A DNA stretch of 64,000 bases, taken from Boudabousia liubingyangii. GTDB lineage: Bacteria > Actinomycetota > Actinomycetes > Actinomycetales > Actinomycetaceae. Under the pieces are notes generated by a model. The model had not been told where the DNA came from and ran no database searches. It worked only from the letters and a program-made list of their open reading frames with translations. Each line of letters starts with the position of its first letter. Position 1 is the stretch's first letter. The DNA is taken from assembly GCF_001907245.1 (NCBI RefSeq), contig NZ_MQSU01000003.1:248001-312000 (forward strand), read 5' to 3'. This document shows, in pieces, positions 1-8,487 of the stretch. The translations under genes and the position numbers were made by a program.

Positions 1-595
1 CGTCAGTCTGCATAAAACGCGCGTGCTCTAGGGAGGCGACGGACAGGTCGCAGACCACGTTCAGGGAGTGCCCGCCCCCGGCGGCCCAACCGTTAACGCA
101 CGCGATAACCACCTTGGGCATGGTGCGAATCAGGCGCTGGACTTCCAGAATGTGTAGGCGACCCGCGCGGGCCGCATCTACCTGGCGACGACGCGTATCT
201 AGGTCGGCGGTGGGGTCCGCGTCGGCGTCCTCGTAACGGTAACCGTCTTTACCGCGGATACGCTGATCCCCGCCGGAACAAAAACCGTAGCCGCCATCTT
301 TGGGGCTGGGGCCGTTCCCGGTCAGTAGTACGGCGGCAACGTCACCGCTCATGCGGGCGTGATCCAGGGTGCGGTAGAGCTCATCGACGGTGGCGGGACG
401 GAAGGCGTTGCGGATCTCGGGCCGGTCAATGGCGATGCGCACTACCGGCAGGTCGGCACCTTCCGGGGCCCCGTCAAGTTCCGGTCCACGAGAGATCCCC
501 CGGTGGTAAGTTACCTCTTTTAGGTCGCTAAATTCGGGGATTTCACGCCAGCGGGCCGGGTCGAAAGTATCTGAAACGAAGGGTAGTGCACTCAT
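1..595 (-). CDS. menB: 1,4-dihydroxy-2-naphthoyl-CoA synthase MenB, 3' part outside window
   Basis: This is the crotonase-fold enzyme that closes the ring of o-succinylbenzoyl-CoA to make dihydroxynaphthoyl-CoA in menaquinone synthesis. The first 198 residues are present. The N-terminus reads DTFDPARWREIPEF, followed by VRIAIDRPEIRNAF, the oxyanion-hole region FCSGGDQRIRGKDGY and the loop NGWAAGGGHSLNVVCDLS, all typical of MenB rather than of general enoyl-CoA hydratases. The ATG is at 593-595. The C-terminal part lies beyond base 1. It is transcribed away from the DUF2797 gene. Its neighbours menC, menD, menF and menG support the assignment. Confidence 0.95.
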   Translation of the reverse strand, partial: MSALPFVSDTFDPARWREIPEFSDLKEVTYHRGISRGPELDGAPEGADLPVVRIAIDRPEIRNAFRPATVDELYRTLDHARMSGDVAAVLLTGNGPSPKDGGYGFCSGGDQRIRGKDGYRYEDADADPTADLDTRRRQVDAARAGRLHILEVQRLIRTMPKVVIACVNGWAAGGGHSLNVVCDLSVASLEHARFMQTD

Positions 596-650
596 GGGTC
601 AAGTGTAACAATCTGGGCGACTTTCCGGGTGGGCAGGTAACCTGTTGTGC

Positions 651-1646
651 ATGCTTGCTTACCTGTTGAAAACTTATGCCAATAACGGTCAGATGGTGCT
701 GCGTTTCCGTCTGCTTGACCAGGACGGGCAGCCCCTGCCGGCCGTTGAGGATCCGGCGAATCCGCTGCCGGAAACCTCAAAGACGGCCCGTTACCTGGAT
801 GTGCACCCGGGGCAGCAACTACAGGTGAAGCCTACGGGGCAGCGTCGTTGCGTGGGGCATTCGCGCCTGCAGCCCGATGGGACTTTTCTGTACGTGCCCT
901 GCCGGACGGCCCGAGTAATCGACAAGAGCACGCAGTGTTTCCCTTGCCGTCGCGCGGATCAGTCCATGTTGATCCACCGGACTCCGCGGGAGCGCGCCAG
1001 TGAGGCGCTGGTGAAGTATCTGGATGTGCCGCACTTCTTGTATGTGGCCACTTTTGCGGACGGGACTAGCAAGGTGGGGACTTCCCGTTCCCTGCGGGGC
1101 ATGAATCGTTGGGTTGAGCAGGGTGCGGTGATGGCGCAGCGTCTGGGCGAGTACCCCGATGGTTGGGCGGTTCGCCAGGCGGAAGATGCGGTTAGTGGCG
1201 GTTGTGCCCTGACCCAGCAGGTGCGTTCGTCCCGGAAGGCTGCCTCTTATGTGGCGGGGACGGCCCTCGAGGTGGAAGAACTTGAGGACGTTTGTGTGGA
1301 TGCGGCTCGGCAGGCCCTTCAGGTTTTGGACCCGCTTGGTTTGCGCGGGGACGAGGCGGATGGCCCGGGTAGTTTCCTGGGTAGCCCTTGGCAGAACGAG
1401 GTCGCGCTGGACTACCTGCAGGAAGGTTTCCTGGCGAACCCGCAGGTTCCGCAGGGTCGCGTGGACTTAAAGAAGCAGGGCGGGCCTTGGCACCTACAAC
1501 AGTTGGTGGGTACGACTGGTTTCTTAACCCCCGGCGGTGCGGGCGCTTCCGCTGATGCGGGTGCGTCGGTGCCCGCTGAGGGTCCGGTTTCGGCCGCTGA
1601 TTTCGGGGCTTTGAAGGCGATCGAAGTGGAATTGGACGTTCTTTAA
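651..1646 (+). CDS. DUF2797 family protein
   Basis: A protein of about 331 residues matching the DUF2797 pattern known from actinobacteria. It has RRCVGH near residue 65, then PCRTARVID and a CFPC pair near residues 95-98, which could bind a metal, and then the conserved FLYVATFADGTSKVGTS segment. The function of the family is unknown. I chose ATG at 651; an in-frame TTG at 645 is possible. It is divergent from menB with only 55 bp between the starts, so the two promoters must overlap. Codon use (CTG, TTG, GTG) differs from the CTA-rich genes nearby. The family call rests on remembered motif order, not on a search. Confidence 0.75.
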   Translation: MLAYLLKTYANNGQMVLRFRLLDQDGQPLPAVEDPANPLPETSKTARYLDVHPGQQLQVKPTGQRRCVGHSRLQPDGTFLYVPCRTARVIDKSTQCFPCRRADQSMLIHRTPRERASEALVKYLDVPHFLYVATFADGTSKVGTSRSLRGMNRWVEQGAVMAQRLGEYPDGWAVRQAEDAVSGGCALTQQVRSSRKAASYVAGTALEVEELEDVCVDAARQALQVLDPLGLRGDEADGPGSFLGSPWQNEVALDYLQEGFLANPQVPQGRVDLKKQGGPWHLQQLVGTTGFLTPGGAGASADAGASVPAEGPVSAADFGALKAIEVELDVL

Positions 1647-1734
1647 CACCTTCATTTGGGTTTCGGCCACCAAAAATAGTGTCAAATTCTGTCTACTTTT
1701 TCACTTTTTTTGCAAGAAGTACCATTTTTTAATG

Positions 1735-1786
1735 GATAATGGTTTTCATTTGCCTAGAAAACGTTTTTGAAAACCGATAGGTTTTC
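1735..1786 (+). promoter_or_regulatory. palindromes in the leader of the adhesin gene
   Basis: The AT-rich leader holds three nested dyads. One is GATAATGGTTTTCA at 1735-1748, which resembles actinobacterial Zur/Fur-type boxes but with an imperfect right spacing. The second is AAAACGTTTT at 1758-1767. The third is a perfect hairpin, GAAAACC-gata-GGTTTTC, at 1769-1786, which ends about 28 bases before the start codon. They are likely regulatory DNA or a leader RNA. No specific regulator can be assigned. Confidence 0.35.
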
Positions 1787-1814
1787 TCTGCAATTGTTTT
1801 TTGAAAGGCAAAGA

Positions 1815-4800
1815 ATGAAATCAAACAGCAGGATTTTTGCTGCGCTCTCTGCTTTGGCAGTGGGCGTTGCTGGGATTGCCGGAATTGGTGCGGCGAGCGC
1901 TAATGCAGCTGAGACCGAATATCAGGTAAAGATTGGCGAAGCTACCAGTGAATCCAATAGTGGTTCGGGTGGTTTAGATGAAAATCTGAGTATCGTGGCC
2001 ACAAACCCTAGGATTTTGGAAACGGAAATTTTAGCCGGTCAGGTTTACTCGGCGTGGGATGAACAAACTGCTTCGAAGGTGGGACTAACCCATCTAAAGG
2101 GATACCGTACTTCTGATGGGCGGGAAGGATATGGCTTCTGCATTGAACCCACAATTCCGACCTATCAAGGCGTTTCTTTCGAAAGCTCGAGTTTAGCCAA
2201 CTATCAGAAAAAAGATCCAAATGTTGGTAGATATTTAGCTATTGTCCAAGCTGTTAAGAATGCTGATTCTTCTGGCATCGATGCGCAAAGAGTCAATCAG
2301 CGTTTTGGGGTCCATTTGACTCCTGAGGCGATCGTGTGGGCGGCTCAATACGCAATTTGGAGTATCTCTGATCCAGATTTCAAAATGCGAAGCGTTGAGT
2401 ATAAACCCGGAAACAATCTGATCCTTCAAACTGTCTACAACACTAACGGTACGGCTATTCAGGGTACTCCTTCTAGCGGTGTCGGTCCGACACTGCCAGG
2501 CGGTCCTTTTGAAGGTAAATATCGTTGGTTCGATATTGATTACTCAAAAGCTAACCCCAAGCTAACCTATGAAGAACTGCAAGATGTTTACAAGCTTTAC
2601 GAGGATTTATTTAAGCTTCCTGCAGTATCGGTTGGCGGTAGTTTCTCTAATGCTGGCGATTCCTTAAGCCTTGATATTACTGATGCCAAGGGAATCGTTA
2701 ATGATGCTGGGGAAGGCGTAGTTACCTACAAGTTTTCAAAAGCTAACGCGGGTAATCCGGCATACTCTGTTGACGTGCTCAAAGGGGCCCGGTCGGTTGA
2801 CGGCATCATGGATCAGTATGTTGAAAAGGGCGACGAGGCTTCCGTAAGGGTGATCATTCCTAGTTCGGAAATTGACTCAGATGGTCTTGAGCCTTTCACT
2901 GTAAAACAAAAGCTCAGTGGTGAGACCACCGGTAGTGGATCAGTTATCATGCATCCTGTTGAAGGGGGCTCTCAGACACAATCCATCATTACTCTAGGGC
3001 AGAATGTTCTGGCTACGGATACTGGAACAAGTGTTGCTGCACAGTCATTAACCTTCTCTAAGGAAGATGCGCCGTTAGTGCCGGAAAAACCGACTCCTGA
3101 CAAACCCACTGTTCCCTCTGCGGAAAAGCCGTTTACTCCGGAGGTCCCGGTTGTCCCCGAAACTCTTGCGCCGGTTATTAAGACCACCGTTGCTGCTAAT
3201 GGTACTTCGGCTTCTGCCGAGGCCGCTGCCCAGGTTTCTGCTGAAGTCGCCATTGCTGGTGTGGACGTGGTTGATACGGTTTCTTACCAGAATCTAAAGC
3301 CGGAAACTTACTACAAAGTTTCTGGTGAACTGTTTAAGGTTCAAGAAGGTAAGACCGTTGGTGAAGCGGTTGCTACTCAGAACGTAATTCAGAAAGCAAC
3401 TGCTGAAAACGGAACCTTCAAGCTTGATTTCGGAAAGGTTCAAGGTCTTGAGCCGGGGGCGTCATACGTGGTTTTTGAAACCGTTACCCCGGTGACTGAC
3501 GAGGCTGGTAAGACTGTAGACCCGTCCCGTAAGGGTGGAGTACACAAGGACCCGAAGGATAATTCTCAGACCGTCGTCATCACCGAGAAGCCCGAAGTTC
3601 CTGAAGCTCCGGTTGAGCCCGAGGCTCCAACCCCCATTATCAAGACCACCGTATCTGCCTACGATGCTGCCGCTACTGAAGATGCCCCTCTTCGCTCAGA
3701 AGAAGGCACCGCTCAGGTAACGGATATTATCGCTTACCAGAATCTTGTTAAGGGCACCAAATACCGGGTAGAAGGAAGCTTCTACGAGGTAAAGAATGGG
3801 GCGACTGTCGGAGACGCCCTAAAGTCCGTAACCGAGGTTAAAACTGCTGAAGAAAACAATGGCACCTTCGCGATTTACTTCGGCGCCCTTGAACTTCAAG
3901 CGGGGAAGATCTACGTAGTTTTCGAAAAGGTTATCCCGGTCACCGATCAAGAAGGAAAGAAGGAAGATCCTACCCGTAAAGGTGGAAAACATGAAGATCC
4001 CACTGCTCCTTCCCAGACCATTGTTGTAAATGAACGTCCAAAAGTGCCTACTGTTCCGGACGCTCCAGTTCCAGTCATTAAGACTACCGTTGTCGCTAAC
4101 GGCGCTTCCGCTTCGCCTGAAAACGGAGTAAAGGTTGAAGCTTCCGAGGTTGCAAATGGGCTAAAAGTAGTAGATACCGTTTCGTACCAGAACCTAAAGC
4201 CGGAAACTTACTACAAAGTTTCTGGTGAGCTATTGAAGGTTCAGGATGGCAAAGCGGCTGGAAAAGCAGTCGCTAAGGCTCAGAGTGTTTACAAAGCCAC
4301 TGCTGTTCAAGGAGAGTTTAAGCTTGATTTCGGAAAGGTCCAAGGTCTTGAACCCGGGGCATCATACGTGGTCTTCGAAACCGTAACCGCGGTGACTGAC
4401 GCGGGTGGTAAGACTGTCGATCCTTCCCGCAAGGATGGAGAACATAAAGATCCGAAGGATCCCTCCCAGACCGTGGTGGTTGTGGAGAATCCTGCTAAGC
4501 CGGCCACCCCGGAAAAGCCCGCTAAGCCTGCTAAGCCGGCTACCCCGGAAGGTCCTGAAAATGTTTCGCCTAAGCAACCCACTAAGCCTTCAAGACCTAT
4601 CAATCCGGAAAAACCGGTAGCTCCAGTAACGTCAAAGACTCCTGAGAATCCTGCTAAGCCGGCCACCCCGGAAAAGCCCGCTAAGCCTGCTAAGCCGGTC
4701 ACCCCGGAAGGTCCTGAGGATGTTTTGCCAAAGCAGCCCACCAAGCCTTCACAACCTATCAATCCGGAAAAACCGGTAACGCCAGAAACACCTAAGACTC

Positions 4801-5117
4801 CGGAGTCTCCTGCTAAGCCGGCCAGCCCAGAAAAGCCTGCCAAGCCGGTAACGCCGGAAGCCCCGGGAAATGAAGCAACTGCTGAAACTCCTAAGGGCCC
4901 AGAAAAGCCAAAGAAGCCGAATACTCCGGCTCACCCGGCTAAACCAAGCGCTCCTCAGAACCCGGGTGATACCGCTCCGAACCAAAACACTAGTGTTCAG
5001 GAGCCCAAAGATGGTCTAGCAAGCACCGGTTCAGATTCACTGATCCTGCTAGGCGGAGCCCTAATACTCCTAGCTGGTGGCGTCGGACTGGTAACCGCAT
5101 CCCGTCGCCGCTCCTAA
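1815..5117 (+). CDS. Sortase-anchored thioester-domain surface adhesin with three VaFE-type repeats
   Basis: A secreted cell-wall-anchored protein of 1100 residues. The start is ATG 1815, with AAAGG seven bases upstream; an upstream in-frame start would spoil the signal peptide. Residues 1-33 are a signal peptide ending in ANA-A. The next part has the hallmarks of a TQXA/thioester domain: Cys109 in GFCIEP and Gln178 in AAQYAIW, which in known members form an internal thioester that binds host proteins covalently. Three related repeats follow at about 451-590, 605-738 and 751-888. Each begins xPxIKTTV and contains YxVFE, as in VaFE-type isopeptide/ester-bonded domains. Residues 890-1065 are a Pro/Lys/Glu-rich wall-spanning stalk with two near-identical blocks. 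The C-terminus has the sorting signal LASTG (1068-1072), a membrane helix and an Arg-rich tail. It stands alone, with no sortase or pilin gene next to it. Its base composition is more AT-rich than that of the neighbouring men genes. Confidence 0.9.
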   Translation: MKSNSRIFAALSALAVGVAGIAGIGAASANAAETEYQVKIGEATSESNSGSGGLDENLSIVATNPRILETEILAGQVYSAWDEQTASKVGLTHLKGYRTSDGREGYGFCIEPTIPTYQGVSFESSSLANYQKKDPNVGRYLAIVQAVKNADSSGIDAQRVNQRFGVHLTPEAIVWAAQYAIWSISDPDFKMRSVEYKPGNNLILQTVYNTNGTAIQGTPSSGVGPTLPGGPFEGKYRWFDIDYSKANPKLTYEELQDVYKLYEDLFKLPAVSVGGSFSNAGDSLSLDITDAKGIVNDAGEGVVTYKFSKANAGNPAYSVDVLKGARSVDGIMDQYVEKGDEASVRVIIPSSEIDSDGLEPFTVKQKLSGETTGSGSVIMHPVEGGSQTQSIITLGQNVLATDTGTSVAAQSLTFSKEDAPLVPEKPTPDKPTVPSAEKPFTPEVPVVPETLAPVIKTTVAANGTSASAEAAAQVSAEVAIAGVDVVDTVSYQNLKPETYYKVSGELFKVQEGKTVGEAVATQNVIQKATAENGTFKLDFGKVQGLEPGASYVVFETVTPVTDEAGKTVDPSRKGGVHKDPKDNSQTVVITEKPEVPEAPVEPEAPTPIIKTTVSAYDAAATEDAPLRSEEGTAQVTDIIAYQNLVKGTKYRVEGSFYEVKNGATVGDALKSVTEVKTAEENNGTFAIYFGALELQAGKIYVVFEKVIPVTDQEGKKEDPTRKGGKHEDPTAPSQTIVVNERPKVPTVPDAPVPVIKTTVVANGASASPENGVKVEASEVANGLKVVDTVSYQNLKPETYYKVSGELLKVQDGKAAGKAVAKAQSVYKATAVQGEFKLDFGKVQGLEPGASYVVFETVTAVTDAGGKTVDPSRKDGEHKDPKDPSQTVVVVENPAKPATPEKPAKPAKPATPEGPENVSPKQPTKPSRPINPEKPVAPVTSKTPENPAKPATPEKPAKPAKPVTPEGPEDVLPKQPTKPSQPINPEKPVTPETPKTPESPAKPASPEKPAKPVTPEAPGNEATAETPKGPEKPKKPNTPAHPAKPSAPQNPGDTAPNQNTSVQEPKDGLASTGSDSLILLGGALILLAGGVGLVTASRRRS

Positions 5118-5152
5118 AAGGAACACGAACACATAGTGTCCAACGCTAGGTA

Positions 5153-5190
5153 AGATGGTGGTCAGACTCGTTCTGACCACCATCTTTATT
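5153..5190 (+). terminator. Terminator of the adhesin gene
   Basis: A perfect 14-bp stem, AGATGGTGGTCAGA with its complement, and a 5-base loop are followed by TTATTT. It lies 36 bp after the adhesin stop codon and just before menC. Confidence 0.85.
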
Positions 5191-5219
5191 TGCCCGCTAC
5201 CAATAACTCTAAGAAAAAT

Positions 5220-6389
5220 ATGCCAAACGAACCAAAGCCCAATGACGTCCCGAAGCATACTGAAAAGGTAACCCGGGTGGAAATCCCGGTTCCCGGCGCT
5301 CTGGCTGACCTTGGCATTATCAGGGTGCTGGCCTGGCAGACCCCGATGCGGATTAAGTTTCGTCGCATTACGGTCCGTGAGGGGCTTTGCCTTAAGGGGC
5401 CCGACGGCTGGGGCGAATGTAGCCCGTTTTGGGATTACGGGCCGGAAGAATCTTCGACTTGGCTGCGTTCTGCGCTTGAACTAGCCGGGGTGACGGGTTG
5501 GGGCACGGTCGGGAAAACAAACGGGAGCAAAAACGGTAGCCCTTTCAAAACCGGAGTCCCGGCAGCGCGGATTGATGCGGTACCGCTAAACGTAACCATC
5601 CCGGTTGTCACTCCTGATCGAGCTCAGGAACTGATTAAAGCTAGGCCCGGGGCTACCTGCGCGAAGGTAAAAGTTGCCGACCCGGCCAGCACCCTAGGGC
5701 AGGATTGTGAACGCTTGGCGGCGGTCCGTGAAGCCTTAGGCCCGGGCGCTAATATCCGGGTCGATGCGAATGCTGCTTGGGATCTAGAAACCGCCCTAAA
5801 AACCCTGCCTGAACTGGACCGGGCCGCGGCGGGTTTGGACTATGCGGAACAACCCTGCGCCCAGGTGGCAGACCTAGCGGTCTTGCGCCGAAAACTGGAT
5901 ATTCGGATCGCGGCAGATGAATCCGTCCGGCGTGCGACCGACCCCCTGGCGGTGGCCCGGGCTGAGGCCGCGGACGTCCTCGTCCTTAAATATCAGCCCT
6001 TGGGTGGGATTCGTCGAGCTGCCGAAATAATTGAGCAGGCCGGTCTGCCGGTAGTGATTTCTTCGGCCCTAGATAGTGCGCTGGGAATCTGGGCGGGCAT
6101 GCGACTGGCTGCCAGTTTGGAGCAGCTAGATGGCCCGTGCGGGCTGGGAACTTCCACCCTGTTCGCGGGTGAACCTGCCGCCGCTCCCATAGTGGTTCAA
6201 AACTGTGCTCTGCCGGTGGACCAGGCCCGTCCGACTTTTGATGGCGTTCCGGTAGTGGGCCTAGGAGAGGGACAGGGCCCGGCAGCGGGTGAGGGCCTGA
6301 TGACTGATGCGGTTTTGGCGCCAGCCTTGGATCTGCGTCAGCGCTGGGAACAACGCCTCACCCAGATGCTTACATACCTAGCAGAGTAG
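5220..6389 (+). CDS. menC: o-Succinylbenzoate synthase MenC
   Basis: This enolase-superfamily enzyme dehydrates SHCHC to o-succinylbenzoate in menaquinone synthesis. The order of active-site blocks is clear: PMRIKFRRITVREG and GWGECSPFWDYGPEE at the N-terminus, the AKVKVAD lysine pair, metal ligands in RVDANAAW, YAEQPC and AADES, and the second-half lysine in LKYQPLGG. I chose ATG 5220; a TTG at 5190 directly after the terminator stem is possible. Homologues begin near the sequence VEIPVPGALADLG, so the first 30 or so residues are extra and poorly supported by a ribosome site. Confidence 0.93.
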   Translation: MPNEPKPNDVPKHTEKVTRVEIPVPGALADLGIIRVLAWQTPMRIKFRRITVREGLCLKGPDGWGECSPFWDYGPEESSTWLRSALELAGVTGWGTVGKTNGSKNGSPFKTGVPAARIDAVPLNVTIPVVTPDRAQELIKARPGATCAKVKVADPASTLGQDCERLAAVREALGPGANIRVDANAAWDLETALKTLPELDRAAAGLDYAEQPCAQVADLAVLRRKLDIRIAADESVRRATDPLAVARAEAADVLVLKYQPLGGIRRAAEIIEQAGLPVVISSALDSALGIWAGMRLAASLEQLDGPCGLGTSTLFAGEPAAAPIVVQNCALPVDQARPTFDGVPVVGLGEGQGPAAGEGLMTDAVLAPALDLRQRWEQRLTQMLTYLAE

Positions 6390-6506
6390 GCGCTTTAGCC
6401 TCTGCCAACCTAGCAACGTTCGCAAGTTTAAAATTCACAATCTTGGCCGTCCCCAAAAGGTATTGCGAACCGCTCGTTTAATAGCCTGATTGCTAGACTA
6501 GTGCCC

Positions 6507-8378
6507 ATGAGTGAAGCCCAGCCCTGGTCCCAGCAACCTCCGTCAATACAGGTGGCACACGCCCTGATTACCTCACTATTGTCCAGTGGGGTCCGGGATT
6601 TAGTTTTAGCGCCCGGCTCACGAAACGCACCCATCAGTTATGTTGCCGCCGCGGCCGAGGCTGCGGGCCTCCTGCGCGTCCACCCGTGCGCTGATGAACG
6701 CTCGGCAGGTTTTTACGCCCTCGGTTTAGCGCGGGCCTCCCAAGCCTTCGGGGTGCGCGAGGAAGACCAAGAAGATTTCCTGGCTTCCTCGGCTACCTTA
6801 GATGCTCCACCTTCGTCGAGGGCCGCACAAGAAGTCCCGACCGCCGGACCGGTCGCGATTGCGGTCACTTCCGGGACGGCAGTAGCCAACCTGCACCCGG
6901 CAGTCCTAGAGGCGGCCGAATCTGCCACCCCACTATTGGTACTGAGCGCTGATCGTCCTCACCACCTGCGGGGGACCGGGGCCAACCAAACCACCAAGCA
7001 GGTGGGGATTTTTGGGGCTGCGCCAGTTTGGGATTTTGACGTCCCAGCCAGTTACCCACCCGCCCAAGTGCCCTCCCTGGTAAGGCGGGCCTGCAGTGCC
7101 GCCCTTGGATTGCTGTCAAATCAGCCCGGGCCGGCCCACCTCAATCTTTGTTTTGACGTGCCCTTGACGCCCCAGTTCCCCATGCCGGTTTTTGAGGCCG
7201 CGCCCCTGCGGCCACTACCGGGACAGTGGGCGGAACGTAGGCCGCAATCCCTGTCTACCCCGACCTTTGATCCCGGGTTCCCCGTCGACTTTAAACAGGT
7301 GCGCACGGTAGTTGTGGCCGGGGATTCTGCGGGTCCTGAAGCTTCGCATTTCGCGGCCCAAAACCACTGGCCGCTACTGGCGGAGCCGTCCTCGCGGGCC
7401 CGAAACTGGAACCTGTCGGGCGCCTTCGGTAATACCCTTTGTGCCCCGGTGGATTATCAGCGGGCACTGGGACTGCGGGAAGCAAGCGAACTGGCTAAGC
7501 AAGTCAAGCAGGTGGTCGTCTTCGGCCACCCAACTTTGAGTCGTCCCGTGACCAGGCTTTTGAGTAGCGCGGCGAAGGTAGTGGTCGCCGCTGATTACGC
7601 CACCTGGCCTGATGCGGCTGCGGCTGGATCTGATGTTGTTACCGCTACTGATCTGCTAGATCAATCCCGGGCCTTCCAGGCCGAAGGAGCCGGTCTGAAA
7701 GCTGCTGAAGCGTTATTTAACGAGGCTTCAAATCCCGGTGATGCTTCGGCAAGCAGCGCTGAAGTAGGGAAGTGGTGCCAAGCTTGGCTGACTGCGGCCA
7801 CCCCAGAACTCGGGAAGGATCCGCGGGAAGAACTATGTGCCCGAATCTGGCAGCAGGCCGCTAAAGACGGCAGCATCTTAGTTGTTGGCGCCTCCACCCT
7901 GATCCGGGTCTTTGACCGGGTAGCTGGGGCTCTGCCGGAAATCGAGGGGGAACTACCTCCCGTGGTCTTCGCGAACCGGGGATTAGCTGGGATTGATGGC
8001 ACTATTGCTACCGCAAAGGGAATTGCTGCCCATACCGGCCAGCCGGTCCGGGTGATCCTAGGGGATTTGACCTTCTTGCATGATGCCATGTCGCTGATTC
8101 CTACCCTTGGGGGTGGGCAGGATGAGAGTTCCCTGCAGTTGGTGCTGGTAGATGATGAAGGTGGCGCGATCTTTGCGGGGCTAGAACATGCCCAAGCCCC
8201 GAAGGAACTCTTCGAGCGTTGTTTCCGGGTGGGGCAGAAATTTGATTATCAGTCCTTCGCAAAGGCCGTTGGAGCTAGGTATTTAGCCCCTGAAAAAGAC
8301 GATTATGGCTGGCTAAAAGAAGCCAATAAAACAGGGGTAGAGGTCGTTCATATTCGGGTTCCTTTCCCCTGTGACTAG
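6507..8378 (+). CDS. menD: SEPHCHC synthase MenD (thiamine diphosphate enzyme)
   Basis: MenD joins isochorismate and 2-oxoglutarate with thiamine diphosphate. About 623 residues. N-terminal HALITSLLSSGVRDLVLAPGSR and the following DERSAGFYALGLA are diagnostic of MenD, as is TSGTAVANLHPAVLEA. RGTGANQTTKQVGIF follows, and the C-terminal domain has FANRGLAGIDGTIATAKG and LGDLTFLHDAMSL, which hold the cofactor. The start is ATG 6507; an in-frame GTG is at 6501. A TAGACT hexamer at 6494-6499 ends 7 bases before the ATG and there is no clear ribosome site, so the message may be leaderless. It is likely co-functional with menC upstream. Confidence 0.95.
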   Translation: MSEAQPWSQQPPSIQVAHALITSLLSSGVRDLVLAPGSRNAPISYVAAAAEAAGLLRVHPCADERSAGFYALGLARASQAFGVREEDQEDFLASSATLDAPPSSRAAQEVPTAGPVAIAVTSGTAVANLHPAVLEAAESATPLLVLSADRPHHLRGTGANQTTKQVGIFGAAPVWDFDVPASYPPAQVPSLVRRACSAALGLLSNQPGPAHLNLCFDVPLTPQFPMPVFEAAPLRPLPGQWAERRPQSLSTPTFDPGFPVDFKQVRTVVVAGDSAGPEASHFAAQNHWPLLAEPSSRARNWNLSGAFGNTLCAPVDYQRALGLREASELAKQVKQVVVFGHPTLSRPVTRLLSSAAKVVVAADYATWPDAAAAGSDVVTATDLLDQSRAFQAEGAGLKAAEALFNEASNPGDASASSAEVGKWCQAWLTAATPELGKDPREELCARIWQQAAKDGSILVVGASTLIRVFDRVAGALPEIEGELPPVVFANRGLAGIDGTIATAKGIAAHTGQPVRVILGDLTFLHDAMSLIPTLGGGQDESSLQLVLVDDEGGAIFAGLEHAQAPKELFERCFRVGQKFDYQSFAKAVGARYLAPEKDDYGWLKEANKTGVEVVHIRVPFPCD

Positions 8379-8417
8379 GCAGACAAGATCAACTCTAGAC
8401 GAATGATAACGATTGTG

Positions 8418-8472
8418 TAACAATAGATAACAAATAGATAACGCTTTTAGAGTTTTTGGCTTATTTAAGCCG
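8418..8472 (+). promoter_or_regulatory. Direct repeats and a dyad ahead of htrA
   Basis: The short gap between menD and htrA holds ATAGATAAC twice in tandem (about 8424-8443), preceded by a related ATGATAAC, and then the perfect dyad GGCTTA-TT-TAAGCC at 8459-8472, which lies just upstream of the AAGGAGG ribosome site. This is probably the htrA control region. I cannot name the regulator. Confidence 0.4.
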
Positions 8473-8487
8473 AATAAGGAGGAACAC

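Noticed and set aside
4307-4843. Long minus-strand frame rich in Gly and Leu opposite the adhesin stalk
   Set aside because: It is the antisense of the Pro/Lys repeat of the adhesin gene; no ribosome site and no independent protein features.
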